Shown in pieces: positions 8,150 through 16,339 of a DNA stretch of 64,000 nucleotides (positions are counted from its first letter, which is position 1; each line of letters begins with the position of its first letter). The stretch spans positions 5,766,001 through 5,830,000 of the forward strand of contig NC_003155.5 in the NCBI RefSeq assembly GCF_000009765.2. Direction: 5' to 3'. The notes beneath the pieces were generated by a model. It worked only from the letters and a program-made list of their open reading frames with translations, searched no databases and was not told the DNA's origin. Source of the stretch: Streptomyces avermitilis MA-4680 = NBRC 14893 (GTDB lineage: Bacteria; Actinomycetota; Actinomycetes; Streptomycetales; Streptomycetaceae). A program made the translations under genes and the position numbers.

Positions 8150-8926
8150 TCAGCGGACGTCGTCGGGGAGGAGTCGGGCGAGCGTGCGTACGGCCCGGTA
8201 CTGGAGGGTCTTGATCGCGCCCTCGTTCTTGCCCATCACACGGGCGGTCTCGGCGACCGAGAGGCCCTGGAGGAAGCGCAGGGTCACGCACTCCTGCTGC
8301 TGGGGATTGAGCCGCCGTACGGCGTCGAGCAGGGCGGCGTTGGAGAGGGACTCCAGGACGGAGTCCTCGGGGGAGCGCTCGACCTCGTTGGCGTCGAGCA
8401 TCTCGCCGGTGGTCACTTCCAGCCGGAAGCGGCTCGACTTGAAGTGGTCGGCGACGAGGTTGCGGGCGATCGTGACCAGCCAGGCGCCGAAGTCGCGGCC
8501 CTGCCAGGTGAACGTGCCGATGCGGCGCAGGGCGCGCAGGAACGTCTCGCTGGTGAGGTCCTCCGCGGTCGCCTTGCCGCCCACGCGGTAATAGATGTAG
8601 CGGTACACGGTGTCGCTGTACTGGTCGTAGAGGCGTCCGAAGGCGTCGGCCTCGCCGGCCTGGGCGCGCTCGACGAGGTCCATCATGCGGGCGCTGTCAC
8701 TGTCGGCGGCCGGACGGCGTGCGGTGGTGGCGGCCGAGCTCGAACGGCCCCGTCTGCCACCGACCGCGGCGCTGCCCTCGGCCAGTGCGTAGCACGGGCC
8801 GAGCGGTGCGGCGGTGGCGAAGGCGGGGACGGCGTACGCGGTGGGGACGAAGCCGCGCAACAGGTCGAGGACCGTTGTGCGCAGCGTAGCCAGGCCCGAG
8901 GCGTCAACCCCGACGTGTGGGTACAC
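8150..8926 (-). CDS. bldN: ECF sigma factor BldN (pro-protein form)
   Basis: A 258-residue ECF sigma factor. Region 2 (MMDLVERAQAGEADAFGRLY, VYRYIYYRV, LTSETFLRAL) begins near residue 80 and region 4 (LDAVRRLNPQQQECVTLRFL with the HTH LSVAETARVMGKNEGAIKTL) ends the protein. The first ~85 residues are an unusual N-terminal extension that is removed proteolytically in S. coelicolor. BldN directs chaplin and rodlin genes during aerial growth. Start GTG 8926 has GGGAG just upstream. rsbN, the anti-sigma gene, follows on the same strand after about 300 bases that hold its own promoter. Confidence 0.97.
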   Translation of the reverse strand: MYPHVGVDASGLATLRTTVLDLLRGFVPTAYAVPAFATAAPLGPCYALAEGSAAVGGRRGRSSSAATTARRPAADSDSARMMDLVERAQAGEADAFGRLYDQYSDTVYRYIYYRVGGKATAEDLTSETFLRALRRIGTFTWQGRDFGAWLVTIARNLVADHFKSSRFRLEVTTGEMLDANEVERSPEDSVLESLSNAALLDAVRRLNPQQQECVTLRFLQGLSVAETARVMGKNEGAIKTLQYRAVRTLARLLPDDVR

Positions 8927-9223
8927 GGGACTCCCAGAGGCAGAGCTTCCATCACGTGCAGTACGGAACCTTTCACCCGTCGTAGCGACGGAGGGGTACC
9001 GGATTGCGTCTGAGGAGAATAACGCTTCGTACAGGCAGCACTACACCCAGTTGCTCAAATCATCGATTACGTCGCTTCTGTTACGCATTGGCGCCTGATC
9101 AAGTGCCGAATCGTGAACGGTTGTTGATCGGATGAGTTCGGATTCCGTATGGGTGCGGGGCGTGTTGTGGCCGGGTGTGCGTAAGGGGACTGGCGGGAGC
9201 GGTGCGGGGGTAGGACAGAAAGA
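8927..9223 (-). promoter_or_regulatory. bldN upstream region
   Basis: About 300 bases without a gene, of lower GC than the surroundings (for example around 9047-9130), which fits a regulated promoter region. In S. coelicolor bldN is a BldD target. Here I find only a half-site-like ACCCAG at 9047-9052, not a full BldD palindrome, so no operator is claimed. Confidence 0.4.
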
Positions 9224-9261
9224 ATGCCGGGCGCCCTCTCGTTGGAGAGGGCGCCCGGCAT
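9224..9261 (-). terminator. Strong hairpin downstream of the HAD gene
   Basis: A perfect 17-bp stem (9224-9240 with 9245-9261) and a GTTG loop, about 85 bases past the stop of the HAD gene and upstream of bldN on the same strand. It should insulate bldN from the HAD transcript. Confidence 0.85.
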
Positions 9262-9291
9262 GGTGCTGAGCTGGGAGTTGTGGTGATCCGC

Positions 9292-9351
9292 CGTCAGCGG
9301 CGCAGCGGCGTCAGCGGCGCAGCGGCGTCAGCGGCGCAGCGGCGTCAGCGG
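9292..9351. repeat. 17-bp tandem repeat across the HAD stop codon
   Basis: The unit CGTCAGCGGCGCAGCGG occurs three times (9292-9308, 9309-9325, 9326-9342) and is followed by a partial copy up to 9351. The array covers the end of the HAD gene, including its stop at 9345-9347. Each unit carries TCA, i.e. TGA on the coding strand. Confidence 0.85.
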
Positions 9352-10289
9352 CGTCGGCGGTGCAGTGCGATCGCCGCCGCGGTGCCGCCGGCCACCGCGC
9401 CCACGCCGGCCGCCGCCGGAATGCCGACCTTCGCCGCCTTGCGGCCCGTGCGGTAGTCGCGCAGTCGCCAGTCCAGGTTGCGGGCGTGCTTGCGGAGCTT
9501 GGCGTCCGGGTTGATCGCGTAGGGGTGGCCCACCAGGGACAGCATCGGGATGTCGTTGTGGGAGTCGCTGTACGCGGCGCAACGCGAGAGGTCCAGGCCC
9601 TCCGCCGCCGCCAGCGCGCGTACCGCCTCCGCCTTGGCCGGGCCGTGCAGCGGCTCGCCCACCAGCTTGCCCGTGTAGACGCCGTCGACCGACTCCGCGA
9701 CCGTGCCCAGCGCGCCGGTCAGGCCGAGGCGGCGGGCGATGACCGTGGCGATCTCCACCGGCGCGGCCGTGACCAGCCACACCTTCTGGCCGGCGTCCAG
9801 GTGTGCCTGGGCCAGCGCGCGTGTCCCCGGCCAGATCCGCTCCGCCATGTACTCGTCGTAGATCTCCTCGCCGATCGACATCAGCTCGGAGACGCGGTGG
9901 CCCTTGACGATGGACAGCGCGGAGTCGCGGGCGTCCTGCATGTGCTCGGGGTCCTCGACCCCGGCCAGCCTGAACCACGCCTGCTGCCAGGCGAACCTGG
10001 CGAGGTCGCGGGTCTCGAAGAACTTCCGCTTGTACAGGCCCCGGCCGAAGTGGAAGAGCGCGGCGCCCTGCATCACGGTGTTGTCCAGGTCGAAGAAGGC
10101 GGCGGCCTTGTCGTCGCCGAGCACCGGGAACGCCGGTTCCTGGTCCGTGACGTCGGGCGCGGCTTCGTGCGCGAGTTCCTCCAGCTCCTGGGAGGACTTG
10201 CGCGCTGCCTCCGCCGAGGCCTCGCCTGCCAACACGCTCCGCGCGGTGGCGGAGCGCCTACGGGGAGTGAGCCATCCGAGAGCGGCCAT
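9345..10289 (-). CDS. HAD-IB family hydrolase (SerB-like phosphatase)
   Basis: A 314-residue HAD phosphatase of subfamily IB. Motif I is AAFFDLDNTV near residue 60, motif II is VWLVTAAP, and motifs III/IV are in AAYSDSHNDIPML. The cap region is helical. The C-terminus has a hydrophobic Ala/Gly segment followed by HRRRR, which suggests a membrane anchor. The mycobacterial gene in this position is called serB1; a phosphoserine or phospholipid substrate is not proven by sequence. The gene is divergent from the glutaredoxin-like gene. Its 3' end lies in a 17-bp tandem repeat. Confidence 0.9.
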   Translation of the reverse strand: MAALGWLTPRRRSATARSVLAGEASAEAARKSSQELEELAHEAAPDVTDQEPAFPVLGDDKAAAFFDLDNTVMQGAALFHFGRGLYKRKFFETRDLARFAWQQAWFRLAGVEDPEHMQDARDSALSIVKGHRVSELMSIGEEIYDEYMAERIWPGTRALAQAHLDAGQKVWLVTAAPVEIATVIARRLGLTGALGTVAESVDGVYTGKLVGEPLHGPAKAEAVRALAAAEGLDLSRCAAYSDSHNDIPMLSLVGHPYAINPDAKLRKHARNLDWRLRDYRTGRKAAKVGIPAAAGVGAVAGGTAAAIALHRRRR

Positions 10290-10437
10290 GGCGTGAGCAT
10301 AGCCAGTTTGTTCGGTGCTTCCGGAGTCGAGAGGTTTGGAGGCTGTGAACTCTCTGCGGCCGCACCGTTAAACAAGTGGTCCCGTCGGTGCGCCGCGGGG
10401 GCGCCGCGCGGCCGTTCGCGGGGTGAGAATGGCCGAC

Positions 10438-10737
10438 ATGAGTCCCATCTTTCGGCGAAAGGCCGCTCAGAGCGCCCCCCAGGACCGGCTCGTCACGCTG
10501 ATCCGCAAGCCGGGGTGTCATCTGTGCGATGACGCACAGCAGGTCATCGAGAAGGTCTGCGGTGATCTCGGCGTCCCCTGGGAGCAGAAGGACATCACCC
10601 AGGACGCGGAGCTGCACCGTGAGTACTGGGAGCAGATTCCGGTCGTCCTGGTGGATGGCGCGCAGCACACCTTCTGGCGCGTGAACGAGGAACGCCTTCG
10701 CAAAGCCCTCACCCAGGGCCTGCCGGGCCGGTCCTGA
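10438..10737 (+). CDS. Glutaredoxin-like (DUF836) protein
   Basis: A 99-residue thioredoxin-fold protein with the redox motif KPGCHLCDDAQ at about residue 25, a cis-proline region IPVVLVDG, and the usual short length of the glutaredoxin-like DUF836 group. It lies just upstream of rex, as in many actinobacteria, which suggests a role in thiol/redox balance. Starts at 10423 (GTG), 10429 and 10438 (ATG) are all in frame; 10438 has GGGGTGAG at a sensible distance. A divergent HAD gene lies upstream. Confidence 0.88.
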   Translation: MSPIFRRKAAQSAPQDRLVTLIRKPGCHLCDDAQQVIEKVCGDLGVPWEQKDITQDAELHREYWEQIPVVLVDGAQHTFWRVNEERLRKALTQGLPGRS

Positions 10738-11052
10738 CCGGAGGGCCACCCTTCGTGACTGACCGAGTAGTCCAAACAGCCCGGAAAGTCGCTTAGGATC
10801 GGGGGCGGTTTGGTCTCGGGGGGCGTGGATCGTTGAGGAGTGTGTGCGGTTTTGCCCCCGTCGAGTGAGGAACGAAGGCGCCTGTGTGCCGGTTCCATAC
10901 GCATACGCCGGGGGCGCGTGACCCCGGTCACGTTGGCCGGGCAAATCGGACACTATCTTTGTGCACGCGTTCACAAAGACATAGCCTGCTTTCGACGGGG
11001 CGGTCTAGGTACGTGTGACCGCCTGCAGCCCCGCGCTACCCGCAGGAGCACC
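10738..11052 (+). promoter_or_regulatory. Regulatory region of the rex-hemACD operon
   Basis: A 315-base gap that holds the Rex operator at 10959-10976 and the operon promoter. A -10-like CACTAT/TATCTT (10951-10959) abuts the operator, so Rex binding would block transcription start. No other gene is seen. Confidence 0.7.
10959..10976. promoter_or_regulatory. Rex operator (ROP)
   Basis: TTGTGCACGCGTTCACAA matches the published Rex consensus TTGTGAAnnnnTTCACAA at all but one consensus position. It lies 76 bases before the rex start codon. In S. coelicolor Rex represses its own rex-hemACD operon and releases DNA when NADH rises. Confidence 0.92.
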
Positions 11053-11811
11053 GTGGCAACTGGCCGAACTCACCGACCGGCGACCCGCAGCCGAGGGATT
11101 CCCGAGGCCACCGTCGCCAGGCTTCCGCTGTACCTCCGAGCCCTCACCGCACTGTCGGAGCGCTCGGTACCCACGGTCTCCTCCGAGGAGCTCGCGGCCG
11201 CGGCGGGGGTCAACTCCGCGAAGCTGCGCAAGGACTTCTCGTACCTCGGGTCGTACGGCACGCGCGGTGTGGGCTACGACGTCGAGTATCTCGTGTACCA
11301 GATCTCCCGCGAACTGGGTCTGACCCAGGACTGGCCGGTTGTGATCGTCGGTATCGGTAACCTCGGCGCCGCGCTGGCCAATTACGGCGGGTTCGCCTCC
11401 CGTGGATTCCGGGTCGCCGCGCTGATCGACGCCGATCCGGCAATGGCCGGAAAGCCCGTCGCCGGGATCCCGGTCCAGCACACGGACGAGCTGGAAAAGA
11501 TCATCGACGGCAACGGCGTCTCGATCGGGGTCATCGCGACTCCGGCCGGCGCGGCCCAGCAGGTCTGCGACCGGCTCGTCGCCGCGGGCGTCACCTCCAT
11601 CCTGAACTTCGCGCCGACCGTGCTGACCGTCCCGGACGGCGTCGACGTGCGCAAGGTCGACCTCTCCATCGAGCTCCAGATCCTCGCCTTCCACGAGCAG
11701 CGCAAGGCGGGCGAGGAGGCCGCGGCCGAGGGCGCGATCCCGGCCGCCGCCTCCAAGGAGTCCGCCGACAAGGGGCCTGACGGGGACGTCCCCGCCGTGA
11801 TGCCGGCATGA
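11053..11811 (+). CDS. rex: Redox-sensing repressor Rex
   Basis: A 252-residue repressor. The N-terminal winged helix (AAGVNSAKLRKDFSYLGSYG, residues about 45-75) binds the operator. The C-terminal Rossmann domain begins VVIVGIGNLGAAL and senses the NADH/NAD+ ratio. GTG at 11053 follows GGAG at good distance; readings that begin earlier cross the operator. The tail is Ala/Glu/Asp-rich and not conserved. The stop overlaps the hemA start (ATGA), so haem synthesis is translationally tied to rex. Confidence 0.97.
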   Translation: MATGRTHRPATRSRGIPEATVARLPLYLRALTALSERSVPTVSSEELAAAAGVNSAKLRKDFSYLGSYGTRGVGYDVEYLVYQISRELGLTQDWPVVIVGIGNLGAALANYGGFASRGFRVAALIDADPAMAGKPVAGIPVQHTDELEKIIDGNGVSIGVIATPAGAAQQVCDRLVAAGVTSILNFAPTVLTVPDGVDVRKVDLSIELQILAFHEQRKAGEEAAAEGAIPAAASKESADKGPDGDVPAVMPA

Positions 11812-13517
11812 GTCTCCTCGTCGTCGGGCTGAGCCACCGCAGCGCTCCGGTCAGCGTTCTGGAGCGGGCCACGCTGACCGCGGACGCCCAGGTCAAGCTG
11901 CTCCAGGACACGGTCGCCGCGGAGCCTGCCACCGAGGCCGCGGTCCTTGCCACCTGCAACCGCATCGAGCTGTACGCCGACGTGGACAAGTTCCACGCGG
12001 GCGTCGCCGAGCTGTCCACGCTGCTCGCCCAGCACAGCGGGGTCGGGCTCGAGGAGCTCACTCCCTATCTCTACGTGCACTACGAGGACCGGGCCGTCCA
12101 CCACCTCTTCTCGGTGGCCTGCGGCCTCGACTCGATGGTCGTGGGCGAGGGCCAGATCCTCGGCCAGATCAAGGACGCGCTGGCCACCGCGCAGGAACTG
12201 CACACCGCGGGACGGCTCCTCAACGACCTGTTCCAGCAGGCACTGCGGACCGGCAAGCGGGCGCACTCCGAGACCGGCATCGACCGCGCCGGACAGTCGC
12301 TGGTCACCTTCGGCCTGGAGCAGCTCTCCGCCGGTACGGCGGTCGAGGCCTGGGCCAAGGGCAAGCGGGCCCTGGTCATCGGTGCCGGCTCCATGTCCTC
12401 GCTGGCCGCCGCGACGCTCGCGCGTGCCGGGGTCGCCGAGGTCGTGATCGCCAACCGCACACCGGACCGCGCCGAGCGCCTCGCGCAGATCCTCACGGAG
12501 GGCGACGACACGGACGTGCTGGCCCGCGCGGTACCGATGGACGCGGTGCCGGCCGAGCTGACACGTGCCGACGTCGCCGTCTCCTGTACCGGCGCCACGG
12601 GTCTCGTCCTGACGGCCGAGGCGGTCGCGGCGGCGGTCGAGGGGCGTACGGGTACGCCGGTCGCCGTGCGTGAGGAGACCCCGGCCTCCGCGGCGGGCGG
12701 CCTCGCCCCCGCCGGTACCGACGAGGGCTGCCCCCTCGACCTGTCCGCGGTCCAGGGCGCCACGGGCTTCTCCGTGATGGGAGAGGCCGCGGTCGCCGGG
12801 ATGGACGCGGCCACCCTGGAACAGCACGCGGCCTGGGTCGACCGGGGAACCGTCGACCGCCGCGACAGCCGCCGCACGCCCGAGGTCGAGGCCGAGCTGA
12901 TCACCGCGCTCGCCGCCACGGTCGCCGCCGGCGGCCGTCTCCCCGAGCGCCGCCGGCCCGAGCCCGTCGTCGAGGCCCCCCGGCCCGCGCCCGCGCTCGC
13001 ACTGCTCGACCTCGCGATGCCCCGTGACATCGACGCCGCCGTGCACCGGCTGCTCGGGGTGCGGCTCGTCGACATCGAGTCGCTCGCCGAGGCCTCCGCG
13101 GACGCGCCGATGGCCGCCGACGTGGACCTGGTGCGCCGGATCGTCGCCGACGAGGTGGCCGCCTTCGGCGCCGCCCAGCGCGCCGCGCACATCACCCCCA
13201 CCGTCGTCGCCCTGCGCACGATGGCCGCCGACGTCGTCGCGAACGAGATCGCGCGGCTCGACGGACGGCTGCCCGGCCTCGACGAGAAGCAGCGCGGCGA
13301 GATCACCCAGACCGTGCGGCGCGTCGTCGACAAGCTGCTGCACGCGCCGACCGTACGGGTCAAGCAGCTCGCGGCCGAGCCCGGCGGCGCCGGGTACGCG
13401 GACGCGCTGCGGACCCTGTTCGACCTCGACCCCGAGACGGTCGCCGCCGTCTCCCGGGCCGACGACAGGGACACCAGTGACAGCACCGAGAACGCCAAGA
13501 ACCGAGGGCGAGAATGA
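11808..13517 (+). CDS. hemA: Glutamyl-tRNA reductase with a large internal insertion
   Basis: First committed step of haem synthesis by the C5 pathway: glutamyl-tRNA to glutamate semialdehyde with NADPH. The catalytic Cys-50 lies in ATCNRIE, with GLSHRSAPVSVLERA before it and GEGQILGQIKDAL after it. NADPH binding begins ALVIGAGSMSSLAAA. At 569 residues it is about 150 longer than E. coli HemA: roughly 100 extra residues sit between CTGATG (about 261) and LLDLAMPRDIDAAV (about 397). Streptomyces HemA proteins are known to be long. The start overlaps rex by ATGA and the end overlaps hemC. Confidence 0.96.
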   Translation: MSLLVVGLSHRSAPVSVLERATLTADAQVKLLQDTVAAEPATEAAVLATCNRIELYADVDKFHAGVAELSTLLAQHSGVGLEELTPYLYVHYEDRAVHHLFSVACGLDSMVVGEGQILGQIKDALATAQELHTAGRLLNDLFQQALRTGKRAHSETGIDRAGQSLVTFGLEQLSAGTAVEAWAKGKRALVIGAGSMSSLAAATLARAGVAEVVIANRTPDRAERLAQILTEGDDTDVLARAVPMDAVPAELTRADVAVSCTGATGLVLTAEAVAAAVEGRTGTPVAVREETPASAAGGLAPAGTDEGCPLDLSAVQGATGFSVMGEAAVAGMDAATLEQHAAWVDRGTVDRRDSRRTPEVEAELITALAATVAAGGRLPERRRPEPVVEAPRPAPALALLDLAMPRDIDAAVHRLLGVRLVDIESLAEASADAPMAADVDLVRRIVADEVAAFGAAQRAAHITPTVVALRTMAADVVANEIARLDGRLPGLDEKQRGEITQTVRRVVDKLLHAPTVRVKQLAAEPGGAGYADALRTLFDLDPETVAAVSRADDRDTSDSTENAKNRGRE

Positions 13518-14488
13518 GTGAGCAGGCACTGCGGCTGGGGACCAGGCGCAGCAAGCTGGCCATGGCCCAGTCCGGGCAGGTGGCCGACGCCGTGAGGCAG
13601 GTGACCGGACGGCCCGTCGAGCTCGTGGAGATCACGACCTACGGCGACACCTCGCGCGAGCACCTGGCCCAGATCGGCGGCACCGGTGTGTTCGTGACCG
13701 CGCTGCGCGACGCGCTGCTGCGCGGCGAGGTCGACTTCGCCGTGCACTCCCTCAAGGATCTGCCGACCGCGCAGCCCGACGAGCTGGCCCTGGCCGCCGT
13801 ACCGGTCCGCGAGGACCCGCGCGACGTGCTCGTCGCCCGCGACGGACTGACGTTCGAAGAGCTGGGCGCTCCTTCCCCGAAGGGGACCGCGCGGGTCGGC
13901 ACCGGCTCGCCGCGCCGCATGGCCCAGCTGAACGCTTACGCGCGCAGCCACGGCCTGGCCGTCGAGACCGTCCCGATCCGCGGCAACGTCGACTCCCGGA
14001 TCGGGTACGTCCGCAGCGGTGAGCTGGACGGCGTCGTACTCGCCGCCGCCGGGCTCCACCGGATCGGCCGGATCGACGAAGTGACCGAGTTCCTGCCGGT
14101 CGACACTGTTTTGCCCGCCCCCGGCCAGGGGGCCCTCGCGATCGAATGTGCCGCGGACAACGCGGACCTGATCGCTGCGCTCGCCGAGCTCGACGACCCG
14201 TTCACCCGGGCCGCCGTGACCGCCGAGCGATCCCTGCTCGCCGCCCTGGAGGCCGGCTGCAGTGCCCCTGTGGGGGCGCTGGCCGACCTGCTGGCCGACG
14301 GGCAGATTGTCACTGAGATGCGCCTGCGCGGCGTCGTCGGTACAACCGACGGCTCGACGCTGGTGCAGCTGTCCACCACCGGTCCCGTGCCCGAGACGCA
14401 CGACCAGGCAATGGCGCTCGGTCGCGAACTCGCTGCCGAGATGCTCGCCAAGGGCGCGGCCGGTCTGATGGGGGAGCGAGAACATTGA
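13514..14488 (+). CDS. hemC: Hydroxymethylbilane synthase (porphobilinogen deaminase)
   Basis: A 324-residue enzyme joining four porphobilinogens. Seen are LRLGTRRSKLAMAQS at the N-terminus, the HSLKDLP block with the active-site Asp region, the arginine cluster GTGSPRRMAQL, and EAGCSAPVGA with Cys-249, which holds the dipyrromethane cofactor. Start ATG overlaps the hemA stop by four bases (ATGA), and its stop overlaps the hemD start (TTGA), so the operon is translationally coupled. Confidence 0.97.
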   Translation: MSEQALRLGTRRSKLAMAQSGQVADAVRQVTGRPVELVEITTYGDTSREHLAQIGGTGVFVTALRDALLRGEVDFAVHSLKDLPTAQPDELALAAVPVREDPRDVLVARDGLTFEELGAPSPKGTARVGTGSPRRMAQLNAYARSHGLAVETVPIRGNVDSRIGYVRSGELDGVVLAAAGLHRIGRIDEVTEFLPVDTVLPAPGQGALAIECAADNADLIAALAELDDPFTRAAVTAERSLLAALEAGCSAPVGALADLLADGQIVTEMRLRGVVGTTDGSTLVQLSTTGPVPETHDQAMALGRELAAEMLAKGAAGLMGEREH

Positions 14489-16200
14489 GCCCCACCACCC
14501 TTCCCGCCGGTCCGGAACACGGGCACGTCACCTTCCTGGGTGCCGGTCCCGGAGATCCGGGACTGCTCACACTGCGCGCCGTGGAGGCGCTGGCGAGAGC
14601 GGACGTTCTTGTCGCCGAGCATGAGGTGCTCGACGTGGTCCGTACGCATGCCAGGCAAGGCGTCGCCGTGCTGAACACGTCTTCGGATGCGTATTCGGAT
14701 ACGTCGTCAGGTACGTATTCGGCCACAAGCACGCCTCAACTAGCGGTTGTTGACAGCACGTCGACGACCGCTGGGACCCCCGCGTCGAGGGATGCCGCCA
14801 ATCTTGTCATGGAGGCCGCGCGGGGCGGCAGGCGGGTCGTGCGTGCGGTGTCCGGTGACCCCGGCCTCGACACGTACGCGGCCGAGGAGATGCTGGCGTG
14901 CGCCGCCGCGGGCGTGCCGTTCGAGGTGGTGCCCGGCATCGCGGCCGCCGTGGGTGTGCCCGCTTACGCGGGTGTGCCGCTGCGGGACGCGCAGGGCGCC
15001 GACGTGCGGTTCGTGGACGCCCGTTCGGCGTCGGAGCGGTGCTGGACCGAGGTGGGCGCGTCCGATGGGACCGTCGTCGTCTCGGCCACGCTGGATTCCG
15101 TGGCCGCGGCCGCGGGCGAGCTGGTCGCCGCCGGCCGTAAGCCCGACACTCCGATGTCGGTGACCATCGCCGGTACCACCACACGGCAGCGCACCTGGTC
15201 CGCCACGCTCGGGTCCATCGCGCAGACGCTGAAGCAGGCGAAGGTGCTGCCCTCGCCCGACGGCGGCCGACCGGTGATAGCCGTGGTCGGTGAGCGTTCC
15301 GCCGCCGCCCAGCGCGACCAGCTGTCGTGGTTCGAGTCCAAGCCGCTGTTCGGCTGGAAGGTGCTCGTGCCGCGGACGAAGGAGCAGGCGGCGTCGCTCT
15401 CCGACCAGCTGCGGTCGTACGGGGCCGTGCCGCACGAGGTGCCGACGATCGCCGTCGAACCGCCGCGGACGCCCCAGCAGATGGAGCGCGCGGTCAAGGG
15501 CCTGGTGACGGGCCGGTACGAGTGGATCGCCTTCACCTCGGTGAACGCGGTCAAGGCCGTGCGGGAGAAGTTCGAGGAGTACGGGCTCGATGCCCGGGCC
15601 TTCGCCGGGATCAAGGTCGCGGCGGTGGGCGAGCAGACCGCGAAGGCGCTGGTCGCCTTCGGTGTGAAGCCGGACCTGGTGCCGAGCGGTGAGCAGTCGG
15701 CCGCCGGTCTGCTGGAGGACTGGCCGCCGTACGACCCGGTCTTCGACCCGATCGACCGGGTGTTCCTGCCGCGGGCGGACATCGCGACCGAGACGCTGGT
15801 CGCCGGGCTCATCGAGCTGGGCTGGGAGGTCGACGACGTCACGGCGTACCGGACGGTGCGCGCGTCGCCGCCGCCGGCCGAGACGCGGGAGGCCATCAAG
15901 GGCGGTGGCTTCGACGCCGTGCTGTTCACGTCGTCCTCGACGGTGCGCAACCTGGTCGGCATCGCGGGCAAGCCGCACAACGTGACGGTGATCGCGTGCA
16001 TCGGTCCCGCCACGGCCAAGACGGCCGAGGAGCACGGGCTGCGGGTGGACGTCATGGCTCCCGAGCCCTCGGTGCTCAAGCTGGCGGAGGCGCTGGCGGA
16101 CTTCGGGCTGCGGCGCCGTGCGTCGGCGCTGGACGCCGGGGATCCGGTGACGCGGCCGAGCGAGCGGCGGCCGGGGTCGCGGCGGCGGCGTACGACGTAG
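14485..16200 (+). CDS. hemD: Fused uroporphyrinogen-III methyltransferase / uroporphyrinogen-III synthase
   Basis: A 571-residue two-domain protein. Residues about 10-265 form a tetrapyrrole methylase domain (VTFLGAGPGDPGLLTLRAVE, then PFEVVPGIAAAVGVPAYAGVP). Residues about 280-555 form the HemD synthase (WKVLVPRTKEQAASLSDQL to ACIGPATAKTAEEHGL). The methylase part lacks the usual KGGDPFVFGRG block, which reads VSGDPGLDTYAA, and holds a Ser/Thr-rich insertion around residues 70-105. TTG start overlaps the hemC stop. Such fusions are usual in Streptomyces (cysG/hemD). The synthase gives uroporphyrinogen III; the methylase would divert it to sirohaem/cobalamin. Confidence 0.94.
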   Translation: MSPTTLPAGPEHGHVTFLGAGPGDPGLLTLRAVEALARADVLVAEHEVLDVVRTHARQGVAVLNTSSDAYSDTSSGTYSATSTPQLAVVDSTSTTAGTPASRDAANLVMEAARGGRRVVRAVSGDPGLDTYAAEEMLACAAAGVPFEVVPGIAAAVGVPAYAGVPLRDAQGADVRFVDARSASERCWTEVGASDGTVVVSATLDSVAAAAGELVAAGRKPDTPMSVTIAGTTTRQRTWSATLGSIAQTLKQAKVLPSPDGGRPVIAVVGERSAAAQRDQLSWFESKPLFGWKVLVPRTKEQAASLSDQLRSYGAVPHEVPTIAVEPPRTPQQMERAVKGLVTGRYEWIAFTSVNAVKAVREKFEEYGLDARAFAGIKVAAVGEQTAKALVAFGVKPDLVPSGEQSAAGLLEDWPPYDPVFDPIDRVFLPRADIATETLVAGLIELGWEVDDVTAYRTVRASPPPAETREAIKGGGFDAVLFTSSSTVRNLVGIAGKPHNVTVIACIGPATAKTAEEHGLRVDVMAPEPSVLKLAEALADFGLRRRASALDAGDPVTRPSERRPGSRRRRTT

Positions 16201-16237
16201 CCGGGACGGCGCCGGGGTGGTGCCGGGGCGGGTGTCT

Positions 16238-16256
16238 CCGGGGGCTTTGCCCCCGG
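16238..16256 (+). terminator. Hairpin between hemD and hemB
   Basis: An 8-bp perfect stem CCGGGGGC/GCCCCCGG with a TTT loop, 37 bases after the hemD stop, in a gap of 139 bases that also repeats the phrase CCCCGGACTCCCT. It may end or attenuate the rex-hemACD transcript before hemB. Confidence 0.55.
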
Positions 16257-16339
16257 ACTCCCTTTGCCCCGGACTCCCTCGGTGATCCCCGACTCGGCGT
16301 CGGCAAAGGTGCTCCCGCGGCGGGCGTAGCGTGGAGGGC

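Noticed and set aside
8927..9223. BldD operator upstream of bldN
   Set aside because: Only a half-site-like ACCCAG is present; the full palindrome known for BldD could not be found.
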